From an uncultured Gammaproteobacteria bacterium (GTDB lineage Bacteria > Pseudomonadota > Gammaproteobacteria > Pseudomonadales > Pseudohongiellaceae), in NCBI GenBank assembly GCA_913054495.1, contig CAJXIY010000025.1, positions 1-34,409 on the forward strand: a DNA stretch of 34,409 nucleotides. The letters are read 5' to 3'. The notes below the pieces were generated by a model that made no database searches, was not told where the DNA came from, and was given only the letters and a program-made list of their open reading frames with translations. The translations under genes and the position numbers were made by a program. Positions within the stretch are counted from its first letter, which is position 1. Each line of letters opens with the position of its first letter. This document shows positions 8,182 to 17,351 of the stretch, piece by piece.

Positions 8182-9503
8182 TCAGATTCGGTGCTGGGTG
8201 GCTTACGGGGCAGTTCTACTGTGATATGAGTGCCGGTGCCGAGTTCACTCTCGATGGTCAGACTGCCACCGTGTGCCTGTGCGATCAAACGGCACAGGTA
8301 AAGCCCCAGACCGAAGCCACCAGTACCCCGCGCCCTTGAGCTGTCTGCTCTGTAGAAAGCCTCGCTGATCTTCGATAGGTGTTCCGCTGCAATGCCTTCA
8401 CCCTGATCTATTATTTCCAGTATGGCCCGGTCACCGACGAAGCTAACTTTGACTTCGATCGGGTTCTCTTCTCCGTGGCGAATCGCATTGCTCATGAGGT
8501 TGGTTAGTAATAAACGGATGCGAAGCTTATCGATGTAAAATTCTTCATCCACCGCAGGGATGCTAATCTTAAATCCACCTGTGTAGTTTTCATATTGCCC
8601 GGTTACGAACTCAACGAATTCAGCGAACTGCACGGGCTCTGAAATCAGAATGGAATGTTCATCGTTGAGGCGCTCGGCTTCAATCAGGTCGGAGATCAGT
8701 AGTTCAATCTCATTAATGTCTTCACCTAACTGTGTCTTCTCCTCGCTGGGAGGCATGAACTCCAACCGCAGTTTGGCTTTGGTGATAGGTGTTCTTAATT
8801 CGTGACTGATTGCGAGTAGAAGTTGGCGCTTTGCCTCCAGCATGGACTGCAGTGAGTCGGCCATGTGGTTGATGCTTTCGGTAAGTTCTCCGAGTTCATC
8901 CTGACGATTTATTTTCACACGGTAACTAAGATCGCCCTTGCGTATGCGTTCTGCTCCTCGTCGTAGTAGTCGTATGGGATCCAGTAACCTATTCACCATA
9001 TAATAGTTGAGGAAAAGAATGAATGCGGCAAACGCCAATCCAGCGTAAATAACTACAGAACTAAAAACATTATTCCCGACGGAGTGTTGGTACAGATAAA
9101 AGAGGTAACCGCCGCGCTGCACCATGATGATTTGTTCACCGTTAACGGTCCTCACTTGCGCATCGGCGGTAAGTGTCCGATCGAACACGGAACCGTCGAC
9201 ATCGAGACGACTATCCATGTCAGAACTCCAGCGCATGATCGGGTTGCGAATATTTATGCTCCAGCCCAGTTCTCCAGCCAGCCGCATGGCATTGCCCAGA
9301 TTCGGTGGAGTACCGATGTCTTCGATTACATCCTCGATGTTCCGGGTAAAATAGTCCGGTATGGTTTCAATAGTACTGTTGCGTTGATTGATAGTTTGTA
9401 GGGAAACTGAAATAACGACGAAAAACAGAACAACTGTTATGCCGAAAATCAGAGCCAATCGAACAAACAGTGAGCGTTTTACGTTCTGTAGCAGTGGAGT
9501 CAT
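8178..9503 (-). CDS. Two-component sensor histidine kinase (EnvZ/RstB-like)
   Basis: An inner-membrane sensor of 441 residues. Transmembrane segments lie at about 13-35 and 148-168, enclosing a periplasmic domain of about 110 residues. A HAMP linker follows (about 169-222), then the phosphoacceptor H-box AISHELRTPIT with His234. The N-box (NLMSNAIRHG), the G1 box (DQGEGIA) and the G2 box (GTGGFGLGLYL) complete the kinase. Its ATG overlaps the stop of the response regulator gene by four bases (ATGA), so it is the second gene of a coupled pair. The signal is not known. The YLFYLYQ segment before TM2 recalls RstB, but this resemblance is weak. Its stop codon interlocks with that of the GldG-like gene. 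Confidence 0.94.
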   Translation of the reverse strand: MTPLLQNVKRSLFVRLALIFGITVVLFFVVISVSLQTINQRNSTIETIPDYFTRNIEDVIEDIGTPPNLGNAMRLAGELGWSINIRNPIMRWSSDMDSRLDVDGSVFDRTLTADAQVRTVNGEQIIMVQRGGYLFYLYQHSVGNNVFSSVVIYAGLAFAAFILFLNYYMVNRLLDPIRLLRRGAERIRKGDLSYRVKINRQDELGELTESINHMADSLQSMLEAKRQLLLAISHELRTPITKAKLRLEFMPPSEEKTQLGEDINEIELLISDLIEAERLNDEHSILISEPVQFAEFVEFVTGQYENYTGGFKISIPAVDEEFYIDKLRIRLLLTNLMSNAIRHGEENPIEVKVSFVGDRAILEIIDQGEGIAAEHLSKISEAFYRADSSRARGTGGFGLGLYLCRLIAQAHGGSLTIESELGTGTHITVELPRKPPSTESD

Positions 9504-10198
9504 ATCCGCTCGCCGACAAAAGTATAACCACGCCCCCAGACGGTTTTTATAAACCGTGGTGTTTTGGACGTGTCTTTCAACTTGTGTCGCAAGCGGCTAA
9601 CCAGGGTGTCGACGGCTCTGGAAAATAGTTCTGCATCTATTCCGCGCAGGTGATTCATCAACTCATCGCGGGTAAATGTTTTATTAGGAAACTGCATAAA
9701 CAGGGTAAGAAGCTCGTATTCCATGGTCGTGAGATCCAGTACTTCACCGTCCAGTTTTACTTCACGTCGAGGCACTTCTACTTCAAGGCCTTTGATTGCC
9801 TTGATGTCCCGCATGTTATTGTCATCGCTGCTACGCCGTAGAATATTATGGATGCGCGCAACCAATTCCCTCGGCTCGAATGGTTTCGGCAGATAATCGT
9901 CCGCACCCAGCTCCAGGCCGACGATACGGTCGGTTACTTCGGCGTGAGCGGTTAACATTAGGATGGGCAGTTGACCGTAGATAGACGACTTGGCACGGAT
10001 CTCCCTGCAGATTTCGAAACCGTCTTTCTCCGGCAACATGACATCGAGAATCAGCAAGTCCGGCTTGATCTTCTTCAGCATTTCGAAACCCCTGCTTGGC
10101 TTCAATGCCACATGGACATTCATGTCATAGCGTTCGAGATACTGGGTGAGCAGTTGCCCCAGCTTCTCGTCATCATCGATGATCAGAATTTGCTTCAT
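9500..10198 (-). CDS. OmpR/RstA-family response regulator
   Basis: I place the start at the ATG at 10198, giving 232 residues beginning MKQILIIDDDEKLG; the longer open frame to 10690 overlaps the ABC-F gene and has no family support. The receiver domain (1-120) has the acidic pair DDD at 8-10, phospho-acceptor Asp52 in LILDVMLP, LTAH, and KPFEP with the conserved Lys. The C-terminal winged helix (about 130-232) ends with the usual SRLRHKL and VWGRGYTF. The HLRGIDAELFSRAVD segment is closer to RstA-type than to OmpR-type regulators as I recall them. It is the first gene of the pair, divergent from the ABC-F gene across 279 bp. Confidence 0.94.
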   Translation of the reverse strand: MKQILIIDDDEKLGQLLTQYLERYDMNVHVALKPSRGFEMLKKIKPDLLILDVMLPEKDGFEICREIRAKSSIYGQLPILMLTAHAEVTDRIVGLELGADDYLPKPFEPRELVARIHNILRRSSDDNNMRDIKAIKGLEVEVPRREVKLDGEVLDLTTMEYELLTLFMQFPNKTFTRDELMNHLRGIDAELFSRAVDTLVSRLRHKLKDTSKTPRFIKTVWGRGYTFVGERI

Positions 10199-10361
10199 TG
10201 TTAAATCCGGATGCTTCCTGTCAGGCGCGGTTTGAGTGTGGATTACCTCGAGACTCGGGCAATAGTACGAATTCAATCTGATGAAATCAATTCTGTAGTA
10301 CCATGTGCCGCTTTCATGCCGCGACGGGATGGAGAAGAAACCCGCCAAGGCATTGATTTCA

Positions 10362-10377
10362 CTTAACAATATGTTAC
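10362..10377. promoter_or_regulatory. Palindrome upstream of the two-component operon, candidate autoregulatory site
   Basis: TAACA and TGTTA (10364-10368, 10372-10376) form a perfect inverted repeat with a 3-base centre. Read on the minus strand, TGTAAC and TGTTAA also recur at a 10-base interval, the layout of sites for OmpR-family regulators. AACATATTGTTAAG resembles the E. coli RstA box (TACATNTNGTTACA) at nine of twelve fixed positions. It lies about 165 bp upstream of the regulator start, in the only region that could hold its promoter. Inference only. Confidence 0.35.
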
Positions 10378-10477
10378 AGATAAAAGGCGGGCCCCAGTCG
10401 ACATTGCATCGAACCAGCATTGCTGTAATACGGCACGCGCGGATCTCCTTGATGGATAAGAGCACTGGGCCAACAAA

Positions 10478-12373
10478 ATGATAGCGCTTAACAACATTAT
10501 GCTCATGCGGGGTACGCAAATCCTGTTGGAGGATGTCAGCCTGGTGGTGCATGACGCCCAACGCGTAGGCATCATCGGTAGAAACGGCTGCGGCAAGACT
10601 AGCCTGTTTCTGGCCCTGGCCCAGACGGTCCCCCTCGAGCGTGGCGAAATCAAGATGCCAACGGGCCTGCGTCTGTCGATGATGGATCAAGAGACCCCAG
10701 GCAGCGAGAGAACCGCCCTGGAATTTGTGCTAGATGCCCATGTCGCATTCAGGAAACTGGAGGCCCAACTGGCACAGGCCGAGCGTGATGGCGATGATAA
10801 TCAGATGGCGAAATTGCACAGTTCCCTGGATGATATCGATGGCTATAACATCAGCAATCGAGCCGAACAACTACTTTCCGGCCTGGGTTTCAGCATCGCC
10901 GAATTTACCAATCCTGTCAGCAGTTTTTCCGGTGGTTGGCGGGTCAGGCTTAACCTGGCAGCGGCCCTGATGTGTCCCTCGGATTTGTTGATGCTAGACG
11001 AGCCGACCAATCACCTGGATCTAGAGGCCACAGTTTGGCTTGAGCAATGGCTGCAACGCTACCAGGGGACACTGCTGCTGATTTCCCACGATCGAACTTT
11101 TCTCGATGCGGTGATCGACAACGTGATTCACTTCGAGGGCCGTAAACTAATTCCCTACAAGGGCAATTACAGTGCCTTCGAGAAGCAGCGCGCGGCGAAG
11201 ATGGCGCTGCAGCAAGCCATGTTTGAAAAACAACAGAAGCGAAAGTCACAGATCGAGGGCTTCGTACGTCGATTTCGCTACAAGGCTTCGAAAGCGAAGC
11301 AGGCCCAGAGCCGACTGAAGGAGCTCGAGCGTATGCAGGACATCGCCCCTGCCCACATAGACTCCCCGTTTCGCTTTGAGTTTCCGACCCTGGGGCAGCT
11401 GCCATCATTTCTGATGCAGATAGAGAATCTGGTGATTGGTTTCGATTCACCCCTGGTCACGAAGATGAACCTTGGCATACGGTCCGAGTCGAGGATCGGC
11501 CTGCTGGGCTTTAATGGCAGTGGGAAATCCACATTTCTCAAGGTGTTGTCAGCACAAATGCAGCCATTGGCAGGCAGTATTATCGAGGCGAAAAAGCTCC
11601 GCGTTGGCTACTACGCGCAGCACCAGGTAGATGCCCTGGATCAACAGTCAACACCCGTCAAGTTGTTGCAGGCCCTGGATGCAAAAAGCAGCGAGCAACA
11701 GATACGAAATTTCCTCGGCGGCTTCGATTTTCGCGGTTCCCGAACCGACGAGATTGTCAGCAATTTCTCTGGCGGTGAAAAAGCCCGACTGGCCCTGGCT
11801 AAGGTAACCTGGCTCAAGCCCAATCTGCTGCTGCTGGATGAACCAACCAACCACCTGGATCTCGATATGGTTCATGCCCTAACGGTCGCTCTGCAGGAAT
11901 ACCAGGGCGCGATGATCGTGGTGTCTCACGACCGCCACCTGCTGACGAATACCGTGGACGAGTTTTATTCGATCCACCAGGGCCGCTTTACCGAATTTAA
12001 AGGGGATCTACACGACTATGAGAAGTGGCTGAGTCAAGGCGCTGGCGCCGATACCCCAGCCAACACCAATGAAGCTACCTCTGGCAAAGTTAAAATGGAC
12101 AAGAAAGAGCAACGCCAGTTGGCTGCCGCGAAAAGGGGAGAATTGGCTCCTCTACGAAAAAGAGAGAAACGACTGGAAAAGCAATTGGACAAATTGCAGG
12201 CTCAGCTCCACAACATCGAACAATCACTGGCCGATGAATCTCTTTACAGCGAGGCACAAAAAGGCACGCTAAGCGATATCCTGCAAAAACAGGGACAATT
12301 GAAATCACAGCTCGAACAGAACGAGGAGCTATGGCTGTCTACTCAGGAAGACATACATCAGCTTCAGAGCTAA
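10478..12373 (+). CDS. ABC-F family ATPase, YheS-type
   Basis: This soluble protein of 631 residues has two ABC domains and no membrane segment. Walker A motifs are GRNGCGKT (34-41) and GFNGSGKST; signatures are FSGGWRVRL and FSGGEKARL; both Walker B motifs read LLMLDEPTNHLDL or LLLLDEPTNHLDL. A charged linker (KRKSQIEGFVRRFRYKASK) separates the domains, as in ABC-F proteins that act at the ribosomal E site. The C-terminal 100 residues are Lys/Glu/Gln-rich and probably coiled coil. Length and linker fit E. coli YheS better than EttA or Uup. A role in rescuing translation is known for relatives and inferred here. Single-gene unit, divergent from the two-component operon. Confidence 0.9.
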   Translation: MIALNNIMLMRGTQILLEDVSLVVHDAQRVGIIGRNGCGKTSLFLALAQTVPLERGEIKMPTGLRLSMMDQETPGSERTALEFVLDAHVAFRKLEAQLAQAERDGDDNQMAKLHSSLDDIDGYNISNRAEQLLSGLGFSIAEFTNPVSSFSGGWRVRLNLAAALMCPSDLLMLDEPTNHLDLEATVWLEQWLQRYQGTLLLISHDRTFLDAVIDNVIHFEGRKLIPYKGNYSAFEKQRAAKMALQQAMFEKQQKRKSQIEGFVRRFRYKASKAKQAQSRLKELERMQDIAPAHIDSPFRFEFPTLGQLPSFLMQIENLVIGFDSPLVTKMNLGIRSESRIGLLGFNGSGKSTFLKVLSAQMQPLAGSIIEAKKLRVGYYAQHQVDALDQQSTPVKLLQALDAKSSEQQIRNFLGGFDFRGSRTDEIVSNFSGGEKARLALAKVTWLKPNLLLLDEPTNHLDLDMVHALTVALQEYQGAMIVVSHDRHLLTNTVDEFYSIHQGRFTEFKGDLHDYEKWLSQGAGADTPANTNEATSGKVKMDKKEQRQLAAAKRGELAPLRKREKRLEKQLDKLQAQLHNIEQSLADESLYSEAQKGTLSDILQKQGQLKSQLEQNEELWLSTQEDIHQLQS

Positions 12374-12768
12374 TTGGTATTAGGCCAGGTGATGGCTGCG
12401 AGGATCGCACTGGGTTGGAGGGTACGGTAGCGCAGCGCGCCGTCACTGAAATCTTCCGTTTCGAGCCTATATAGGAGAATGCATATCCGCGGTCAAGCAA
12501 AAGCCGTGATCCGCGACGCGAGTCTATGTGCAAGTTTCGCCGATATTGTCGTATTCCGCAGTCATACCAGCGCTCTTTGCAATGGAATGGAATTAATCTG
12601 GATAAATCCTTCAGCGGCTGTGCATACTAGCATTGTCGGGTTTAGTGTAGTGTGACAGTTAATGAGTCGCTTGTGTCAAGCGATATTGAAGCTTGAATTT
12701 GGACAGACTGGTCCCATTTTGATAACCATGATGGAATTTATTTTCCTAGCTGGAACAGGTTCGTATCG
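12374..12768 (+). promoter_or_regulatory. 395-bp intergenic region upstream of the HtrA-like gene, with an inverted repeat at 12667-12683
   Basis: No credible gene is seen here. TCGCTTG and CAAGCGA (12667-12673, 12677-12683) form a perfect 7-bp inverted repeat with a 3-base loop, about 85 bp before the protease ATG; it may be an operator or a leader hairpin. A GGAACAGG Shine-Dalgarno-like stretch precedes the ATG. I found no convincing sigma-70 or sigma-E promoter by eye. Confidence 0.3.
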
Positions 12769-13839
12769 ATGAAAAATTGGCTGATATTGTTCTTTGGTCT
12801 GGCTGCAATGGCGGCGCCGATTGTAAGCATTGCCCAGGTGCAAGACTACAGTCAGTTCAAGACCGATGACGAAGCAAACAATATCGAGGTCTTCAAGCAG
12901 GCCAGCCCCTCAGTGGTGAATATCACCAATTCACGACTGGTCCGTTCTAACTATTCACTGAATCCGCAGGAAGTGCCACAGGGTAGTGGAACCGGCTTTG
13001 TCTGGAGCGAAGATGGTTACATCGTGACCAATTATCACGTCGTACAACAGGCAACTCGGGTCACAGTTACCCTGCGGGACGGCAGTAGCTATGACGCCAT
13101 CGCCATAGGATTCGATCCCGACAAAGATCTTGCCGTGCTGAAGATCGACGCGCCCGACGTGAAACTTGTGCCAATAGTACCCGGGGATTCGTCGCTACTG
13201 GAGGTGGGTCGAAAAGTTATCGCAATCGGTAACCCCTTTGGGCTGGATACCACCATGACCGTGGGTGTGGTGAGCGCACTGGGCAGGGAGATCGATTCCG
13301 TAAGTCGGCGCAAGATACGTGATGTGATACAGACCGATGCCGCCATCAATCCAGGCAACTCCGGCGGGCCCTTATTGAATTCCCTCGGGCAGCTGGTGGG
13401 CGTCAACACCGCCATATACAGCCCCAGCGGCGCCAGCTCCGGCATCGGCTTTGCGATTCCGGTTAATACCGTGAAGCGCATCGTGCCCGAACTGATTGCC
13501 CACGGTCGCGTGCAAACACCTATTCTCGGCATTACCAACATTCCGCAGCCTGATCGCTACCGTAAGCTCTGGAATATTGAGGGCGTGATTGTGTTGGATG
13601 TGGTGGATGGAACCGATCCACAACGTTTGGGCATGCGCGGCCTGTCTCGATCCCGACGCGGTAGCATTCAGCTAGGTGACGTGATCATAGAAATAGATGG
13701 CCAGGCCGTGGCTAACGAAGATGATTACGCCAATATTATGGAGCAGCATCGGGCCGGCGATGTGGTGAGAGTAAAGACGCGGCGCGACAACGGCCTGGTC
13801 GAATATGACATCGAACTACAGGCGCGGCCGAATCGATAA
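12769..13839 (+). CDS. Periplasmic HtrA/Deg-type serine protease with one PDZ domain
   Basis: The 356-residue precursor has a signal peptide (about 1-23, cut near SIAQ/VQ). The trypsin-like domain (about 35-240) carries the full triad: His90 in TNYHVV, Asp120 in DKDLAVLKI and Ser198 in NPGNSGGP. One PDZ domain follows (about 250-350), with GDVIIEIDGQAV typical of the fold. One PDZ domain and a cleavable signal set it apart from DegP (two PDZ) and from DegS, which has a membrane anchor. Its likely job is degradation of misfolded envelope proteins. It converges on argH with an 18-bp gap. A stretch near 285-295 (RGLSRSRRGS) is a basic loop within the PDZ domain. Confidence 0.92.
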   Translation: MKNWLILFFGLAAMAAPIVSIAQVQDYSQFKTDDEANNIEVFKQASPSVVNITNSRLVRSNYSLNPQEVPQGSGTGFVWSEDGYIVTNYHVVQQATRVTVTLRDGSSYDAIAIGFDPDKDLAVLKIDAPDVKLVPIVPGDSSLLEVGRKVIAIGNPFGLDTTMTVGVVSALGREIDSVSRRKIRDVIQTDAAINPGNSGGPLLNSLGQLVGVNTAIYSPSGASSGIGFAIPVNTVKRIVPELIAHGRVQTPILGITNIPQPDRYRKLWNIEGVIVLDVVDGTDPQRLGMRGLSRSRRGSIQLGDVIIEIDGQAVANEDDYANIMEQHRAGDVVRVKTRRDNGLVEYDIELQARPNR

Positions 13840-13857
13840 ACCGGCAGACGCTGTGGG

Positions 13858-15255
13858 CTACCGTTTATCCAAGACTGCCCGGGCATTCGCTACAGCTGTC
13901 AGCACCTGCTTCGGGGCGGTGCCACCGAGGTGGTTGCGCGCGTTCACAGATCCCTCCAGTGTGAGCACCTCGAAAACATCGTCTGCAATTAAGGACGAGA
14001 ATTTCTGTAAATCCTGCAACGGCAATTCTGCCAGGTCTTTGCCCTGTTCGATCCCGTATGCTACCGCCTTGCCCACCACCGCGTGAGCATCCCTGAATGG
14101 CAGGTCCTTCATCACCAAATAGTCCGCCAGATCTGTGGCTGTCGCATAGCCCTGCTTGGCAGCGTTGTACATTGTGTCCCGCTTACAGATTATCGCCGGT
14201 ACCATTTCGGCGTAGGCGTGGAGGCAATCTTTCACCGTATCCAGCAGGTCGAATACAGGCTCCTTATCTTCCTGGTTATCTTTATTATATGCCAGCGGCT
14301 GGGATTTCATCAGGGTGAGCAATGACATCAGGTGGCCAAGCACCCGGCCGCTTTTGCCTCTAACCAGTTCCGGCACATCGGGATTCTTTTTCTGGGGCAT
14401 TATGGATGAACCGGTACAAAATCGGTCCGGCAATTCGATGAATGAAAATTGCGTGGAAGTCCAGAGCACTAATTCTTCAGAGAATCTGGACAGGTGTATC
14501 ATCAGGATGCTGGCGAACGCAGCCAACTCGATCGCAAAATCTCTATCGCTAACCGAGTCTAGGGAATTGTTGGTCGGCCTGTCGAAGCCCAACAAGGATG
14601 CGGTATATTCTCTATCGATAGGATAACTTGTGCCCGCGAGTGCGGCGGCGCCAAGCGGGGACAAGTTTACTCTTTTACGACAATCCAGCAATCTTGAATG
14701 GTCGCGTTCCAGCATCTCAAACCAAGCCAGCATGTGGTGGCCGAATGTCACCGCCTGGGCCGTCTGCAGATGAGTGAACCCGGGCATAATGGTGCTGGCT
14801 TCCTGCTCCGCCAGGCCCACCAGCGCAGATTGTAATTGGTTAATCAGCTTCTCAATCTGGTCAATCTCGTCCCGCACATAGAGTCTGAGATCCGTGGCGA
14901 TCTGATCGTTTCTGGATCTCCCGGTGTGGAGTTTCTTGCCCACATCCCCGATACGGTCTGTCAGGGCTGCCTCTATGTTCATATGAACATCTTCCAAAAC
15001 AACTGACCATTGGAATTTCCCCGCGGCGATTTCCTGCCTGATGGATTCCAGACCGTTGACTATCTGTTTGCATTCACCGGCGCTGAGAATGTTGGCCTTG
15101 AGCAACATTTTTGCGTGGGCGACGGAGCCATCGATATCATGATGATAAAGGCGTTGGTCAAATGTCACCGAGGCAGTAAAGCTTTCCACGAAGGCATCTG
15201 GGCTGCCCGAAAAACGGCCAGCCCAGGGTTTACTCGGTTTGTTGTCGTCACTCAT
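13858..15255 (-). CDS. argH: Argininosuccinate lyase
   Basis: ArgH splits argininosuccinate into arginine and fumarate, the last step of arginine synthesis, in the cytoplasm. The 465 residues match the family. Visible motifs are WAGRFSG near the start, [23 protein letters not shown] and the fumarase/lyase signature [12 protein letters not shown] with the flexible catalytic loop. The start at 15255 gives the usual N-terminus. It is divergent from hemC, as in Pseudomonas, where algZ and algR lie between the two; here they are absent. Confidence 0.97.
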   Translation of the reverse strand: MSDDNKPSKPWAGRFSGSPDAFVESFTASVTFDQRLYHHDIDGSVAHAKMLLKANILSAGECKQIVNGLESIRQEIAAGKFQWSVVLEDVHMNIEAALTDRIGDVGKKLHTGRSRNDQIATDLRLYVRDEIDQIEKLINQLQSALVGLAEQEASTIMPGFTHLQTAQAVTFGHHMLAWFEMLERDHSRLLDCRKRVNLSPLGAAALAGTSYPIDREYTASLLGFDRPTNNSLDSVSDRDFAIELAAFASILMIHLSRFSEELVLWTSTQFSFIELPDRFCTGSSIMPQKKNPDVPELVRGKSGRVLGHLMSLLTLMKSQPLAYNKDNQEDKEPVFDLLDTVKDCLHAYAEMVPAIICKRDTMYNAAKQGYATATDLADYLVMKDLPFRDAHAVVGKAVAYGIEQGKDLAELPLQDLQKFSSLIADDVFEVLTLEGSVNARNHLGGTAPKQVLTAVANARAVLDKR

Positions 15256-15347
15256 AGCAAATCCACGCCGGTTCAGGCTGGTTTATTCTCATTTTTCGAT
15301 CTACTCTCGCCACTACATTAAAGAGGCCAGCTAGCGATTGGGGGCCG

Positions 15348-15378
15348 ATTATAGCAGGATAGTCAGGCGCATTATAAT
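15348..15378. promoter_or_regulatory. Divergent promoter region between argH and hemC
   Basis: On the minus strand TGCTATAAT (15356-15348) is a perfect extended -10 element pointing to argH, about 90 bp before its ATG. On the plus strand TATAAT (15373-15378) points to hemC, about 150 bp before its ATG. Neither has a good -35 at normal spacing. The two elements are only about 20 bp apart, so the promoters may compete. Confidence 0.4.
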
Positions 15379-15526
15379 TACCGCCAGAGTCCGTAATCAC
15401 TGCGCTGAAACGGGACAAGTAGGACAAAAATGCCGTAAACTGGCCCGAAGCTTCCCTCGCTCTGAGATCAACACCCATCACGAGCGATCCCGATTAATCA
15501 GGCAGGCAGAGAAACGTTCAATCCCG

Positions 15527-16462
15527 ATGGCCACCAGAGTGCTAAGAATCGCAACCCGAAAGAGTCCCCTGGCACTGTGGCAGGCCAATTATGTCAAGCA
15601 AGCCCTCGAGCGGGACCATGACGAGCTGGAAGTAGAACTGGTAAGTATGACGACCCGGGGCGACAGGATTCTCGACACACCACTGGCTAAAGTGGGTGGC
15701 AAGGGATTGTTCGTTAAAGAGTTAGAAACCGCGCTGCTCGAAGGCCGTGCCGACATCGCTGTACACTCCATGAAAGATGTACCCATGGATTTTCCTCCCG
15801 GTCTCGGTCTCGCCATCATTTGTGAGCGAGACGATCCCGCGGATGCCTTCGTATCCAATAACTATGCCGACCTCGCCTCGCTCCCGCAAAAGGCCAGAGT
15901 AGGCACGTCCAGTTTTCGGCGACAGTGTCAGTTAAGAGAGTTACGTCCCGATCTTGAGATCGTGGACCTGCGCGGTAATGTAGGAACCCGACTGGGCAAG
16001 CTCGATGAAGGTCAGTTTGACGCTATTATTCTGGCGGCGGCAGGACTGCGTCGTCTGCAATTAGAAATGCGCATTCGACAACGTCTGGCGTTCGAAGACT
16101 GTCTTCCAGCTGGCGGTCAGGGTGCCGTAGGCATCGAGTGCCGTACCGAAGACCTGGATACCTTGAAGCTGATTGATAACTTGCATCACCATCCTACCGC
16201 AGCCCGGGTATTGGCTGAACGGGCAGTCAATGCTTGCCTGCAGGGCGGCTGCGAAGTACCAATCGCCGCCTTCGCAGAACTGGAAGGTGCAGAAGAAGAA
16301 ATTCTCCATCTTCGCGCCCTGGTGGGTAACCTCGCAGGCACACAAATCATTCGCAGCGAAATCAGAGGTGATCGTCACCAGGCCGAGCAACTGGGCATCA
16401 GCGTTGCCAATGATTTACTTTCTCAGGGTGCTGCAGAAATTCTTGCCGCGCTTTCTACTTGA
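15527..16462 (+). CDS. hemC: Hydroxymethylbilane synthase (porphobilinogen deaminase)
   Basis: HemC joins four porphobilinogen units into hydroxymethylbilane in the tetrapyrrole pathway. I start it at the ATG at 15527 (311 residues, [19 protein letters not shown]), which matches the family; the longer frame from 15338 adds non-conserved residues. Catalytic Asp84 is in HSMKDVP. The dipyrromethane cofactor attaches to Cys242 in GGCEVPIA. Arg-rich substrate-binding segments [10 protein letters not shown] and LRGNVGTRL are intact. First gene of hemCDXY; hemD follows after 10 bp. Confidence 0.97.
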   Translation: MATRVLRIATRKSPLALWQANYVKQALERDHDELEVELVSMTTRGDRILDTPLAKVGGKGLFVKELETALLEGRADIAVHSMKDVPMDFPPGLGLAIICERDDPADAFVSNNYADLASLPQKARVGTSSFRRQCQLRELRPDLEIVDLRGNVGTRLGKLDEGQFDAIILAAAGLRRLQLEMRIRQRLAFEDCLPAGGQGAVGIECRTEDLDTLKLIDNLHHHPTAARVLAERAVNACLQGGCEVPIAAFAELEGAEEEILHLRALVGNLAGTQIIRSEIRGDRHQAEQLGISVANDLLSQGAAEILAALST

Positions 16463-16472
16463 CCATTGACTA

Positions 16473-17261
16473 ATGGCCACTACTTCCCTGACCACTCTAA
16501 ACGTCCTTATCACTCGGCCCATTGAGCAACAACAGATTCTCAAGGACGCCATTAGCAGCCGTGGCGGTGGGGTAACACAGATGCCGCTGATCGAAATCAA
16601 GCCCTTGCAGAGAACGGCTTCCAAGCCGGCGCTAGAGAGCAAGATCCAGCACCTGGATAGCTATCACATTTTGATTTTTGTCAGCAGTAACGCCGTGCAA
16701 TATGCGGCGACATGGATTAATGACTATTGGCCCCGCTTCCCTGCCGGCGTCGCCGTGATTGCGATAGGGCCGACGACGGCCCAGGCCCTATCTGCCCGAT
16801 TCGGCTGTGAGGTGGTTCATTCTCCAGCCGGCATGACCTCCGAAGATTTGCTGGAACTGCCCGAGTTGAAACGGGTGAAGGGAAAGCGCATCGGTATTTT
16901 TCGCGGCCAGGGGGGGCGTGATTTGCTTGCCGACACCCTACGCTCTAGGGGTGGGGAGATCGACTACCTGGAAGTCTATCGGCGTCTGTCGGTTCACTAC
17001 GATGCCAAGGAGTTTTGCGCGAGCCTACGAACCGAAGCCGTTAACGTGCTCACGATTACCAGTGCAGAATCACTGTTTAAACTGGACTCGCTAGTCCGCG
17101 ATAACAAAGAGGAATGGGGTCTGATACCATTGCTGGTGCCCTCGGCTCGGCTTGCGCAACAGGCAGAGCAATCTGGATTTGGCCATGTCATTAACACCGA
17201 AGGCGCCGACACCATGTCATTCGTTGCAGCGCTGGAGTTATTAGCCGACAAGATCAGATAA
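16473..17261 (+). CDS. hemD: Uroporphyrinogen-III synthase
   Basis: HemD closes and inverts ring D of hydroxymethylbilane to give uroporphyrinogen III. The family is poorly conserved in sequence. The 262-residue length, the N-terminal NVLITRPIEQQ, FVSSNAVQYA, AIGPTTAQAL and TITSAESLFKL segments, and the place between hemC and hemX support the call. It begins 10 bp after hemC. The next gene, hemX, follows after a 90-bp gap that may hold a second promoter or only a leader. Confidence 0.92.
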   Translation: MATTSLTTLNVLITRPIEQQQILKDAISSRGGGVTQMPLIEIKPLQRTASKPALESKIQHLDSYHILIFVSSNAVQYAATWINDYWPRFPAGVAVIAIGPTTAQALSARFGCEVVHSPAGMTSEDLLELPELKRVKGKRIGIFRGQGGRDLLADTLRSRGGEIDYLEVYRRLSVHYDAKEFCASLRTEAVNVLTITSAESLFKLDSLVRDNKEEWGLIPLLVPSARLAQQAEQSGFGHVINTEGADTMSFVAALELLADKIR

Positions 17262-17351
17262 GCGAGAACCTCATTTATGAGTACATCTCGGGGCGACTCA
17301 CGATGTGCAATAATTTGAGGCCCTCACGTCAATCAAGCAGAAGGCAAGGCA

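Noticed and set aside
10199-10690. N-terminal extension of the response regulator up to 10690
   Set aside because: The extension overlaps the divergent ABC-F gene and precedes a complete receiver domain that starts at its own ATG at 10198.
10950-11450. A 166-residue minus-strand frame inside the ABC-F gene
   Set aside because: The opposite strand encodes conserved ABC-F motifs through this stretch; the frame has no recognisable domain.
12339-12533. A 64-residue minus-strand frame after the ABC-F gene
   Set aside because: No Shine-Dalgarno, no family likeness and partial overlap with the ABC-F 3' end.
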